NCBI RefSeq assembly: GCF_015679325.1 | Contig: NZ_JADPVI010000001.1 | Span: 558,001 to 622,000, forward strand | Direction of reading: 5' to 3' | Source: Kaistella gelatinilytica | Lineage (GTDB): Bacteria; Bacteroidota; Bacteroidia; Flavobacteriales; Weeksellaceae | DNA length: 64,000 bases | Shown: positions 53,763 through 62,262 of the stretch, piece by piece | How the letters are laid out: every line of letters starts with the position of its first letter | Position numbering within the stretch: the first letter of the stretch is position 1 | Notes under the pieces: model-generated | The model's input: the letters and a program-made list of their open reading frames with translations, nothing else | Database searches by the model: none | What the model was told of the DNA's origin: nothing | Made by a program: the position numbers and the translations under genes

Positions 53763-55670
53763 TTAAATCTTCTCATTCTTAATCTCCTCCACAATCTCCG
53801 GATTCAAAAGCGTAGAAGTATCGCCGAAATTAGCAAAATCACCTTCCGCAATTTTTCTTAAAATACGGCGCATGATTTTCCCGGAACGGGTTTTTGGCAA
53901 GGCAGAAACAAACTGAATTTTATCCAGTTTTGCGATTGGTCCAATTGTGTCGGAGATCACGTTGTTAATTTCTTTTCTCAAATTATCTCTATCACGATCT
54001 TCGCCGCTGTCTTTCAACATCACAAATCCGTAAAGCGCACTTCCTTTCACATCGTGTGGATACCCAACAATCGCAGATTCCGCCACGGCTGGATGTAAAT
54101 TCACGCTGTCTTCAATCGGCGCAGTTCCAAGGTTATGTCCGGAAACAATGATCACGTCATCAACACGTCCTGTAATTCTGTAATAGCCAACTTCGTCTCT
54201 CAAAGCGCCATCTCCGGTAAAATATTTCCCGGGAAAAGCAGTAAAATAAGTTTCTTTATATCGTTGATGATCGCCCCAAATTGTTCGTGCAATTCCAGGC
54301 CACGGAAAACGGATACATAAATTCCCATCCACTTGATTTCCGGTAATTTCATTTCTTTTATCATCCATCAAAACGGGCTGAATTCCCGGCAACGGCAAGG
54401 TTGCATAAGTTGGTTTCGTCGGTGTGATAAAAGGCAAAGGCGAAATCATAATTCCTCCAGTTTCAGTTTGCCACCAAGTATCAACAATCGGACATTTTTT
54501 CTTACCGACATGATCATTATACCAATGCCACGCTTCATCATTAATCGGCTCACCAACAGAACCAATCACTCTCAAACTCGACAAATCGTGTTTCTCAACC
54601 CACTCGTAAGATTCTTTTGCCAAGGCACGAATCGCTGTCGGAGCCGTATAAAATTGCGTTACTTTATGTTTTTCGATCACTTCCCAGAAACGATCCGGTT
54701 CCGGATAAGTTGGTACGCCTTCAAAAATAACAGTCGTCGCGCCATTCAATAAAGGTCCGTACAAAATATAAGAATGTCCCGTGATCCAGCCAATATCCGC
54801 GGTACACCAGTAAATATCGTTCTCCTTATAATTGAAAACATTCTTAAAAGTATAAGCCGTGTACACCATGTAACCAGCGGTCGTGTGCAGCATTCCTTTC
54901 GGTTTTCCAGTCGAGCCGGACGTATATAAAATAAACAAAGGATCTTCCGCATCCATGATCACCGAAATAAAATCAGAAGGCGCTTTGTCATAAAGAGGCG
55001 CCAACCAAAGATCTCTTCCTTCCTTCATGTTCACCTCGCCACCAGTTCTTTTTACGACCAAAACTTTTTCCACGGTCGGGCATTTTTCTACGGCTTCATC
55101 GATGATTCCTTTCAAATCAATTGATTTTGTACCGCGGTAACTTCCATCAGAACAGATGATCATTTTCGCTCCACAATCGTTGACTCTGGATTCCACAGCG
55201 TTTGCCGAAAATCCTGCAAAAATCACGGAGTGAATCGCACCCAATCTTGCACAAGCCAACATTGAAACCGCCAGTTCAGGAATCATCGGCAGATAAATAC
55301 AAACGCGGTCGCCCTTTTGCACACCCTGATCACGCAGCACATTCGCCATTTCACAAACCCGGTCGCGCAATTCGCTGTAGGAAATATGTTGCGCCTCCTC
55401 TTTCGGATCATTCGGCTCAAAAATAATCGCCGTTTTGTCCCCACGCTCATTCAAATGCCGGTCGATACAATTCTTCGTAATATTCAGTTTTGCATTTTTA
55501 AACCACTGAATTTTAGCATCTTCCATATTGTAATCCACCACTTTGGACCACCGTTGATACCACACAAAATTCTCATCGGCCACTTTGTCCCAGAATTTTT
55601 TCGGGTTTTTAATCGATTTTTTATACTGTTTAAAATAGTCCGGCAAATCGTCTATCACGTAATTTTTCAT
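53763..55670 (-). CDS. acs: Acetyl-CoA synthetase
   Basis: 635 residues, full length. ATP/AMP-binding loop LYTSGSTGKPKGMLHTT, WWQTETGGIMISP, and the C-terminal catalytic lysine segment LPKTRSGKIMRRILRKIAEG. It activates acetate to acetyl-CoA through acetyl-AMP; activity in other species is controlled by acetylation of the Lys in RSGK. First of two acyl-CoA synthetase genes beside a CrbS-like transporter-kinase, suggesting acetate utilisation. Confidence 0.95.
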   Translation of the reverse strand: MKNYVIDDLPDYFKQYKKSIKNPKKFWDKVADENFVWYQRWSKVVDYNMEDAKIQWFKNAKLNITKNCIDRHLNERGDKTAIIFEPNDPKEEAQHISYSELRDRVCEMANVLRDQGVQKGDRVCIYLPMIPELAVSMLACARLGAIHSVIFAGFSANAVESRVNDCGAKMIICSDGSYRGTKSIDLKGIIDEAVEKCPTVEKVLVVKRTGGEVNMKEGRDLWLAPLYDKAPSDFISVIMDAEDPLFILYTSGSTGKPKGMLHTTAGYMVYTAYTFKNVFNYKENDIYWCTADIGWITGHSYILYGPLLNGATTVIFEGVPTYPEPDRFWEVIEKHKVTQFYTAPTAIRALAKESYEWVEKHDLSSLRVIGSVGEPINDEAWHWYNDHVGKKKCPIVDTWWQTETGGIMISPLPFITPTKPTYATLPLPGIQPVLMDDKRNEITGNQVDGNLCIRFPWPGIARTIWGDHQRYKETYFTAFPGKYFTGDGALRDEVGYYRITGRVDDVIIVSGHNLGTAPIEDSVNLHPAVAESAIVGYPHDVKGSALYGFVMLKDSGEDRDRDNLRKEINNVISDTIGPIAKLDKIQFVSALPKTRSGKIMRRILRKIAEGDFANFGDTSTLLNPEIVEEIKNEKI

Positions 55671-56079
55671 AATATTTAATTTTTTTTAATTCTAATTTTG
55701 TTCAGGAGCCAGGAACCTGCTATCCGCTCATACTCCTCACGCCAAGGCTTTTCCCAGCGCTTGTTCCGGGGTAACCGCTTCTATCAGGGCTAGTTACGAC
55801 CCATCTTATTTATTCCAATTTTCGTTTATTAAAATTCAGTTTTATAAAACCTGCATTTCCCAAAGAAATAATTTTCCAACCCTCAATTCATCTTTGATGA
55901 ACCTTAATCTTCCTCAATCCCTTCATCTACCTTAATGTTAAATTTCCGATACGCAAGTCTTTATTTTTCGCAATTCTTTGCTAAGTGAAACGCCTTTGCG
56001 TCCGTAATTTTATGAAGCATAATAAAATGTTTCTTTGCGTCTTTGCGTTAAAATATTTCCCGCAATTTGACACAACAAT
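55671..56079. other. Intergenic region with GC-rich and direct repeats
   Basis: 409 bp between prpE and acs, both on the minus strand. 55704-55800 is GC-rich (CTTTTCCCAGCGC, CCGGGGTAACC) like other islands. 55985-56050 carries CTTTGCGTC words (dispersed flavobacterial repeat) and AGCATAATAAAA at 56016-56027, the inverse of that at 53449-53460. No gene or clear promoter seen. Confidence 0.5.
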
Positions 56080-57981
56080 TTACAAATACTTCTTTTTATA
56101 TTCATCCATTTTCAATTGCAATTCCTCTACAACACTTTCATCATCAATCGTCGACGGCATTTGATATTCCTTTCCATCCAACATCGTCCGAATCAGTTTT
56201 CTCAATATTTTCCCAGATCGTGTTTTCGGTAAACGGTTCACCACCAAAGCATTTTTCATGCACGCCACGGCGCCGATTTTTTCGCGAACCAATAAAACAA
56301 GATCCTTCTCCAAAGTTTTCTCATCCGCTTCGGAACCTGATTTTAAAACCGCGATGGCAAAAGGAATCTGACCTTTCAAATCATCATCAATTCCAACCAC
56401 ACAACATTCTGCGATTTCTTTGTGAGCAGAAACCACTTCTTCCATTTCCGCTGTAGAAAGTCGGTGACCTGCGACATTGATGACGTCATCAACTCTTCCG
56501 GTCACGAATACATAACCGTCTTCATCTTTAATTGCACCGTCACCGGAAAAATAATAACCGGGGAATCTGGATAAATATCCAAATTTAAAACGTTCCGGAT
56601 CGGCCCAAATTCCCATCATTGCTCCAGGCGCTAAAGGAAGTTTGATTACCAAATATCCTTCATGATGCGGTTCGAGTTCATAACCTTCTTCGCTGAAAAT
56701 TTTAATATCATAACCTGGAATCGGTTTTCCAGCCGAGGCTCTTTTAATTTTAACATCTTCAACTCCCGGCATTAATCCCAACATCGGCCAACCTGATTCT
56801 GTTTGCCACCAATGATCAATTGCAGGAACTCCCACAAATTCTTCATACCAATCCAAAGTTGCGACATCACATCTTTCGCCAGCCAAAAACTGCGTTCGTA
56901 AAGACGATAAATCATATTTCTTGACTAGTTTTCCTTCAGGATCTTCTTTTTTAATAGCACGAATTGCAGTTGGAGCCGTAAACATGATGGATACTTTATG
57001 CTCTTCGATCACGCGCCAAAAAGTTCCTGCATCCGGAGTTCCGATTGGTTTTCCTTCAAAAATTACGGTCGTATTTCTATTGATCAAAGGACCATAAACC
57101 GAGTAACTGTGGCCAACTGCCCAACCAATGTCAGAAGCGGCCCAAAAAGTTTCGCCTTCATTTGCACCGTAAATATTTTTTATTGAAAATTTCATGGCAA
57201 CAGCGTGACCACCATTATCGCGGACAACTCCTTTCGGTTTTCCAGTCGTTCCAGAAGTGTACAAAATATACAAAGGATGCGTAGATTCTACGGAAACGCA
57301 CTCGGTTGCTTCTGATTCGGTCATTAACTTTTCAAAATCAACTAACGAAGAATCATTTTTAAAATCAACCCGATTTCCTAATAATTTACGATCAAAAGCC
57401 ACGATGTGTTCTGGTTGATGTTCAGACATCGAAACTGCTTCTTTCACGAAAGGCAAATACGGAATTCTCCTGGAAACTTCCATTCCGGAACTTGCGGTGA
57501 TAATCGCTTTCGGATTACAGTCGTCTATTCTGATGGCTAATTCCTGCGGCGCAAATCCGCCAAAAACAACGGAATGTGTAACGCCTAATCTTGCACAAGC
57601 CAACATGGCAAATACAGATTCCGGGATCATCGGCATGTAAATAATCGCGGTATCACCTTTTTCTAAACCTAATTTTTTCAGTCCTCCCGCAAATTTTGAA
57701 ACGTGCTCCAAAACTTGGCTGTACGTATATTTGATGATTCTGTTCGTTACCGGAGAATCGTAAATAATGGCAACCTGATCGCCAAATCCATCATTTACGT
57801 GTTTATCAACTGCCAGAAAACAGGTATTTAATTCACCGTCTGCAAACCAAGTTGGGTAATTTTCGTCGTCGTCGGTTAAGATATGTTTGGGCTTTTTAAA
57901 CCATTCAATTTGTTCTGCCTGTTCTGCCCAGAATTTTTCTTTGTGGGTAATACTTTCTTTAAACATTTGATCTGCGTTCAT
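56080..57981 (-). CDS. prpE: Propionyl-CoA synthetase-like acyl-CoA synthetase
   Basis: 633 residues. YTSGTTGKPKGVVRDNGGHAV is the PrpE version of the AMP-binding motif, with DHWWQTESGWPM and C-terminal LPKTRSGKILRKLIR. It forms propionyl-CoA (or another short acyl-CoA) from the acid, ATP and CoA. It lies 85 nt from the receiver gene on the same strand and upstream of acs, forming an acid-activation unit. Confidence 0.88.
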   Translation of the reverse strand: MNADQMFKESITHKEKFWAEQAEQIEWFKKPKHILTDDDENYPTWFADGELNTCFLAVDKHVNDGFGDQVAIIYDSPVTNRIIKYTYSQVLEHVSKFAGGLKKLGLEKGDTAIIYMPMIPESVFAMLACARLGVTHSVVFGGFAPQELAIRIDDCNPKAIITASSGMEVSRRIPYLPFVKEAVSMSEHQPEHIVAFDRKLLGNRVDFKNDSSLVDFEKLMTESEATECVSVESTHPLYILYTSGTTGKPKGVVRDNGGHAVAMKFSIKNIYGANEGETFWAASDIGWAVGHSYSVYGPLINRNTTVIFEGKPIGTPDAGTFWRVIEEHKVSIMFTAPTAIRAIKKEDPEGKLVKKYDLSSLRTQFLAGERCDVATLDWYEEFVGVPAIDHWWQTESGWPMLGLMPGVEDVKIKRASAGKPIPGYDIKIFSEEGYELEPHHEGYLVIKLPLAPGAMMGIWADPERFKFGYLSRFPGYYFSGDGAIKDEDGYVFVTGRVDDVINVAGHRLSTAEMEEVVSAHKEIAECCVVGIDDDLKGQIPFAIAVLKSGSEADEKTLEKDLVLLVREKIGAVACMKNALVVNRLPKTRSGKILRKLIRTMLDGKEYQMPSTIDDESVVEELQLKMDEYKKKYL

Positions 57982-58066
57982 GATATTTAGGTTTTAGGTA
58001 GTGGGTTTTTAGGTTTTAGTCTAAATTCCCAAAATTGAGTTTTATTTATTGCTTATTTTCGATTAT

Positions 58067-58438
58067 TTAGTTCTTATCTGTCAAAAGTTCTTCAACCCGT
58101 TCTGTGAGTTTTTTTATTGAATAAGGTTTGGTTATGTAATCATCTGCGCCAAGTTCCAGCCCTTTTTTAATGTCTGCTTCGCCACTTTTTGCGGAAAGTA
58201 AAATGACTTTAATTCCACTCAGGTTTTTATCTTTTTTTATTTCTGAAAGCGTGGTGTAACCATCAACATTGGGCATCATAATGTCCAATAAAATCATATC
58301 GGGAATTTCTGTTTTCAACAGTTCCAAAACTTCGGAACCGTCTCTGGCGATAAAAACTTCATAACCTGCTTTCTTAAATGCGTATTCCAAGGTCATGATG
58401 ATTTTGTGTTCATCGTCGGCGATTAATATTTTTTTCAT
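58067..58438 (-). CDS. Single-domain response regulator (receiver only)
   Basis: 123 residues, no output domain. Phospho-acceptor Asp52 in MILLDIMMPNVDG, acidic pair ADDEHK at 7-12, Ser in VILLSAKSGE and Lys in DDYITKPYS. It likely acts as a partner of the transporter-histidine kinase at 59040, from which it is separated by the transposase cassette. Because it has no DNA-binding domain it may act by protein contact or by phosphorelay. Confidence 0.9.
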   Translation of the reverse strand: MKKILIADDEHKIIMTLEYAFKKAGYEVFIARDGSEVLELLKTEIPDMILLDIMMPNVDGYTTLSEIKKDKNLSGIKVILLSAKSGEADIKKGLELGADDYITKPYSIKKLTERVEELLTDKN

Positions 58439-58451
58439 GTTTTTTTCATTT

Positions 58452-58510
58452 GCCGTAGGTTTCTCCTACAGTTATTATTGTTGAACGCTTTGCGTTCTTT
58501 GTTCTTTTGG
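58452..58510 (-). repeat. REP-like element R1 (direct copy)
   Basis: Two hairpins. First GTAGG/CCTAC with loop TTTCT (58455-58469) within CCGTAGGTTTCTCCTACAG; second GAACGC-TTT-GCGTTC (58483-58497). Same layout and spacer (TTATTATTGTT) as R3 at 59031-59090, whose stems have compensatory changes. Confidence 0.75.
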
Positions 58511-58511
58511 G

Positions 58512-58557
58512 CGACCGCGAAGCGGTCGAATTTCTTTGCCGTATGTGAAACTTACGG
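58512..58557 (+). repeat. REP-like element R2 (inverted copy)
   Basis: Hairpin CGACCGC-GAA-GCGGTCG (58512-58528) followed by CCGTATGTGAAACTTACGG (58539-58557), the exact inverse of the first hairpin of R3. R2 ends 8 nt before the transposase stop. Confidence 0.75.
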
Positions 58558-58564
58558 ACTAGGT

Positions 58565-59011
58565 TTATAAAAAATATTTTTCATCAAATTCAATTTCATT
58601 TTCCAACAATAATCTCCGGTATTCGGATTCAAAATTTTCATCATGGTGATGCTTTTTTTGATTTTTAATATAATTAATAATCAACTCTTTATCTCTTATG
58701 CAATAGGTAAATGCGCCATAACCTTCCTGCCATTCTTCGAAATCTTGAAATAATCCGCTTTCTTTCATCCAAAGATTACTGGCAACTTTAATGTCTTTTA
58801 CCAGATCGCTCAGTCGAACGGTTGGATGTAAACTGGTGAAAATATGGAGATGATCCGACATCCCATTAATCCTGTATATATTGCATTTTTTGTTTTTAAT
58901 AATTCCCCAGATATATTTATACAATTCGTCTTCGTGTTCAGAATTGAGGGTCGGTTTTCTATGTTTTGTAGAAAATACGATGTGATAATATATTTGGGTG
59001 TAGGGTGACAT
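58565..59011 (-). mobile_element. REP-associated tyrosine transposase (RAYT, IS200/Y1 family)
   Basis: 148 residues from ATG 59011 (the reading frame is open 33 codons further up, but that part covers REP R3 and the kinase end). HUH nuclease motif H54-L-H56 in MSDHLHIFTSL, catalytic Tyr114 in IINYIKNQKKHH, and GYGAFTYCI. The small size and REP flanks fit a RAYT, a domesticated single-strand transposase that acts on REP hairpins. Flanked by inverted 20-nt repeats. Confidence 0.85.
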
Positions 59012-59030
59012 TTTTTTTTGATCATTTTTT

Positions 59031-59090
59031 CCGTAAGTTTCACATACGGCTATTGTTGTTGAACTCTTCGAGTTCATTATGATGTTCTTT
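59031..59090 (-). repeat. REP-like element R3 (direct copy)
   Basis: First hairpin CCGTAAGTTTCACATACGG (59031-59049), spacer CTATTGTTGTT, second hairpin GAACTC-TTC-GAGTTC (59061-59075). It contains the stop codon and the last residues of the kinase. Confidence 0.75.
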
Positions 59091-61739
59091 AATTGGTAAG
59101 AAAATCTCAAATGTTACTCCGATTTCTTTATTTTTTACTTCAATGTCGCCATTTTGCGCAATCATGATTTTTTTACAAATCGCTAAACCTAATCCGCTTC
59201 CAACGGGTTTGCGAAGGTTTTGATTTTTTGACTGATAAAACTTATCAAATATGAACTCCACATCTTCTTCCGGAATCGTTTTTCCGGTATTGAAGATGGA
59301 AATTTTCAGTTGACCATCTTTTTCCTGAAATTTTGTTTGGATCATTCCCTGATCGTTTGTAAATTTCAGAGCATTTCCTAAAATATTTTGCAATACCTGG
59401 ATCATCCTTAGTTCGTCATATTCGAAAATTTCATTCTCTAAAAGATGAACTTCTGAATGATGAAGATGTCTTTTTTCGAAGAGATGAATTAAAGGTTTCA
59501 GGGATTTTTTAAAAGTTTCAACGATGTTGTTTTCTTTAATATTTAATGAAATTGTTCCGCTTTCCAGTTTATCCAAGTAGAGAATATCATTGATTATTTC
59601 AGTTAAACGATCAGATTCTGAAATGATGTTTTCCAGAAAGTCTTTCTTTAATTCTGGCGGCATATCTTCATCATCCAGCAAAATTTCACTTGTTGCACGA
59701 ATTGCAGTAATCGGAGTTCGAAGTTCATGAGCGACAGTGTCTAAAAATTCATCTTTTTGCTGATCTTTTACAACCAGATGTTCATTCACATTTTGTAATT
59801 CATCTGAAAGTTTTAAAAGCTGACTTGATTGTTCGCTCAATTGTTTGTTGAGAGAAATATTTTCCTTTGATTCCTCTAATATTTTCAAAACTTCCGGAAG
59901 AGAAATTTTATCTTCTTTGGTTACGCCTTCAATTAAAATTTTCGCAGAAGCAGTGCCGATCCTGCCGCTTAGAAGGTTTTCTGAAAATTTGATGAATCTG
60001 GAATCTGCGGTGTCATTTTCGTCGGTAATATTATACTTTAAATTAAATATTTTCAAAGCTTGCTGCGTTTTTTTGTCGCCCAAAAATTTGACCAAGATCT
60101 TTTTGATATCCGAAATGTTCGCCGTTCCTTTCCAGATATAAGCGTTTTCGTGATTCTGAATATAATCATCGATATCAGCGTACAATTCTGCATAGTTTCG
60201 TTCCCGATAATTGGCAAGCGTATTTGTTGAAATTAAAGTGAACAAGGAAACATTTACGAAGAAACTCCAGAAGAAAATTTGTGAAATAGGAGACAAATAA
60301 GGTATTGAAAAGAAGGTGAAGAAACTGCTGTTATAAAAGCTGCTTTGAACATAATTTTCTGAAAAACTTGGCAATACCAATCCCAAAAAGCAGATCAATA
60401 TTCCAGATAAAATTCCAACCAGTGAACCTGAATAAGTTCCCCGACGCCAGAAAATTGCTCCAAAAAAGGAAGGTGCCAATTGCGCAATCAGAACAAAAGA
60501 TACTAAGCCAATACTGAATAAACTTTTGCTTAATATTAAATATTTATAAAATATATATCCGGTAATTATCAATAGAAAAATACTGATTTTTCTAATGTTA
60601 ACAATACTTTTAGTGTTATCAACATCTGAATTAATTTTAAATTTATCCAGCCATCCGTAAGGAATGATGATGTTATTTGACAGCATGATCGAAAGGGAAA
60701 TACTTGAAATAATGATCATCGAAATGCAGGCACTTAATCCTCCAAAAAAAACCATTACGGCAATAAATGTATTTCCGAACTTTTGCGGAATTAAAATAGA
60801 GTAGAGTTCTGCATTTACATTTTCATTCAGAAATAAAATTTTTCCACCCCACGCAATTGGGAAGACAAAAAAGTTGAAGATCAATAAATAAAGCGGAAAA
60901 AGCCAAATTGCTGTTCGAAGGTGCTTTTCCTTTCTGTTTTCAATGATCGCAGTGTGAAACTGTCTCGGTAAAAGAAAAATCGCAGACATGGAAAGCATCG
61001 ACATTAAAAACCAATTGAAACCTCCTTCCAAACCATTGAAAGTGTTTTTGGCTGCGAAATCCGGTAATTTTGAAGCTTGCGTATAAATATCTTCGAAACC
61101 ATTGAAAACGCCATAAACAACGAAGATTCCTAAGATGATGAAGAAAATTAATTTCAAAAAACTTTCTACTGCAACTGCGGAGATAATTCCGAGTCTTTTT
61201 TCAGAGGCATCCACATATTTTGTTCCGTAATAAGAGGAAAATAGGGCGATAATTAAAACTACATAAGTTGCTGAGTCAAAAAGAATATTATCGGATTGAC
61301 CGGTTTCTGTAATTAAATGGAACGTTTCGGAAATCGCTTTGATCTGTAAACTGATGTAGGGAACAATCGCAATCATACAAACTAAGGCGATCAATGCGCA
61401 TAATGAACGGCTGTTTCCATACCTTAATGAAATAAAATCTGCGATACTGCTTATTTTATTTACCCGGGAAATTCTGATGATTTTTGTACTAATATAGATC
61501 CAGGCGGGAATAATAATGATCGGTCCGATGTAAATCGCCATATATTCAAGACCTTGATTTGCTGCAACACCAATACTTCCATAATAAGTCCAGGCTGAAC
61601 AGTAAACTGCCAAAGACAGGGCATAAACGTAAGGATTGTTCACCCAAAAATTGCTTCTCTTCTTCTCTGCAAAATGTGCAATGAAGAACAGAAGTCCCAA
61701 GTAGAGTACAACCAGTGCGAAAAGCAAATAACTATTCAT
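59040..61739 (-). CDS. SLC5-type transporter-histidine kinase (CbrA/CrbS-like)
   Basis: 899 residues from ATG 61739. Residues 1-~520 form a sodium/solute symporter fold (about 13 spans: FWVNNPYVYALSLAVYCSAWTYYGSIG, ISSIADFISLRYGNS, SMLSMSAIFLLPRQFHTAI, cited in pieces). ~525-615 look like a STAC domain linking to the kinase; a coiled coil (~620-655) follows, with no PAS domain. The HisKA domain has His671 in TVAHELRTPITA, then the N-box NILGNALKFT, and GSGLGLAICK. The last ~15 residues are encoded by REP R3. In CrbS it senses acetate-type metabolites to control acs; neighbouring acs and prpE fit that. Confidence 0.9.
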   Translation of the reverse strand: MNSYLLFALVVLYLGLLFFIAHFAEKKRSNFWVNNPYVYALSLAVYCSAWTYYGSIGVAANQGLEYMAIYIGPIIIIPAWIYISTKIIRISRVNKISSIADFISLRYGNSRSLCALIALVCMIAIVPYISLQIKAISETFHLITETGQSDNILFDSATYVVLIIALFSSYYGTKYVDASEKRLGIISAVAVESFLKLIFFIILGIFVVYGVFNGFEDIYTQASKLPDFAAKNTFNGLEGGFNWFLMSMLSMSAIFLLPRQFHTAIIENRKEKHLRTAIWLFPLYLLIFNFFVFPIAWGGKILFLNENVNAELYSILIPQKFGNTFIAVMVFFGGLSACISMIIISSISLSIMLSNNIIIPYGWLDKFKINSDVDNTKSIVNIRKISIFLLIITGYIFYKYLILSKSLFSIGLVSFVLIAQLAPSFFGAIFWRRGTYSGSLVGILSGILICFLGLVLPSFSENYVQSSFYNSSFFTFFSIPYLSPISQIFFWSFFVNVSLFTLISTNTLANYRERNYAELYADIDDYIQNHENAYIWKGTANISDIKKILVKFLGDKKTQQALKIFNLKYNITDENDTADSRFIKFSENLLSGRIGTASAKILIEGVTKEDKISLPEVLKILEESKENISLNKQLSEQSSQLLKLSDELQNVNEHLVVKDQQKDEFLDTVAHELRTPITAIRATSEILLDDEDMPPELKKDFLENIISESDRLTEIINDILYLDKLESGTISLNIKENNIVETFKKSLKPLIHLFEKRHLHHSEVHLLENEIFEYDELRMIQVLQNILGNALKFTNDQGMIQTKFQEKDGQLKISIFNTGKTIPEEDVEFIFDKFYQSKNQNLRKPVGSGLGLAICKKIMIAQNGDIEVKNKEIGVTFEIFLPIKEHHNELEEFNNNSRM

Positions 61740-61926
61740 GAAATTTTTTGAAAATGATGAAGGAACTGAGAACTGAAAGCGTCCAAACGATAAAAATGTA
61801 GCCGTAAATAATGGGAAATCCCAGAAAATTTTGACCGCTGTTAAACAAAAGCAAAATCGGCGCATTGAATAAAATAAACAATGCAATACTTAAAATAACC
61901 AGTTTTTGTTGATGTCTTTTTTTCAT
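61732..61926 (-). CDS. Small two-span membrane protein upstream of the transporter-kinase
   Basis: 64 residues from ATG 61926. Two hydrophobic segments (LVILSIALFILFNAPILLLF and YGYIFIVWTLSVLSSFIIF). It overlaps the kinase start by 8 nt, so their translation is coupled. Small membrane proteins before SLC5 transporters (DUF3311-like) often help the transporter part; this is inference. Confidence 0.75.
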   Translation of the reverse strand: MKKRHQQKLVILSIALFILFNAPILLLFNSGQNFLGFPIIYGYIFIVWTLSVLSSFIIFKKFHE

Positions 61927-61989
61927 TTTGGTAATTAAAAGAAAAGTACGGGAAACGTATTTCCCGCTGCTTTTCAAACTTTTTCAAGA

Positions 61990-62217
61990 CTACATATTTT
62001 TGTCAGAATATTCGCCTTTGAAGGAATACCAACCGAAAATCCCTAAACCACCGACGATGATCGGCATCAGTACGGTGAGGATGATCCAGCCGAAAACATG
62101 ATCTTCCTGTTTGTCAGACATTATTTTTGGGATTCCGAAAACAGTTAACCCGTAATAGGCGACTACCAAAGCTAAAATTAACCAGACAATTCCTAATATT
62201 TTTTTTACTTGATCCAT
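61990..62217 (-). CDS. DUF6814-like small membrane protein
   Basis: 75 residues, two spans (IVWLILALVVAYYGLTVFG and WIILTVLMPIIVGGLGIFGW). The sequence resembles small proteins labelled DUF6814 next to MFS genes in Bacteroidota; that assignment is from memory and not checked. Lies between the MFS gene and the small membrane/kinase pair on the same strand. Confidence 0.7.
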   Translation of the reverse strand: MDQVKKILGIVWLILALVVAYYGLTVFGIPKIMSDKQEDHVFGWIILTVLMPIIVGGLGIFGWYSFKGEYSDKNM

Positions 62218-62262
62218 TTTTTTTGTTTTTTAAAGTTAATGAAATTTGAGAGATGATGTGAT

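Noticed and set aside
55202..55679. Antisense frames across acs
   Set aside because: They are on the opposite strand of a well-supported acs gene and have no family features.
61740..61886. Longer N-terminus of the transporter-kinase
   Set aside because: The added 49 residues overlap the small membrane protein gene in another frame; the family begins at the first membrane span from 61739.
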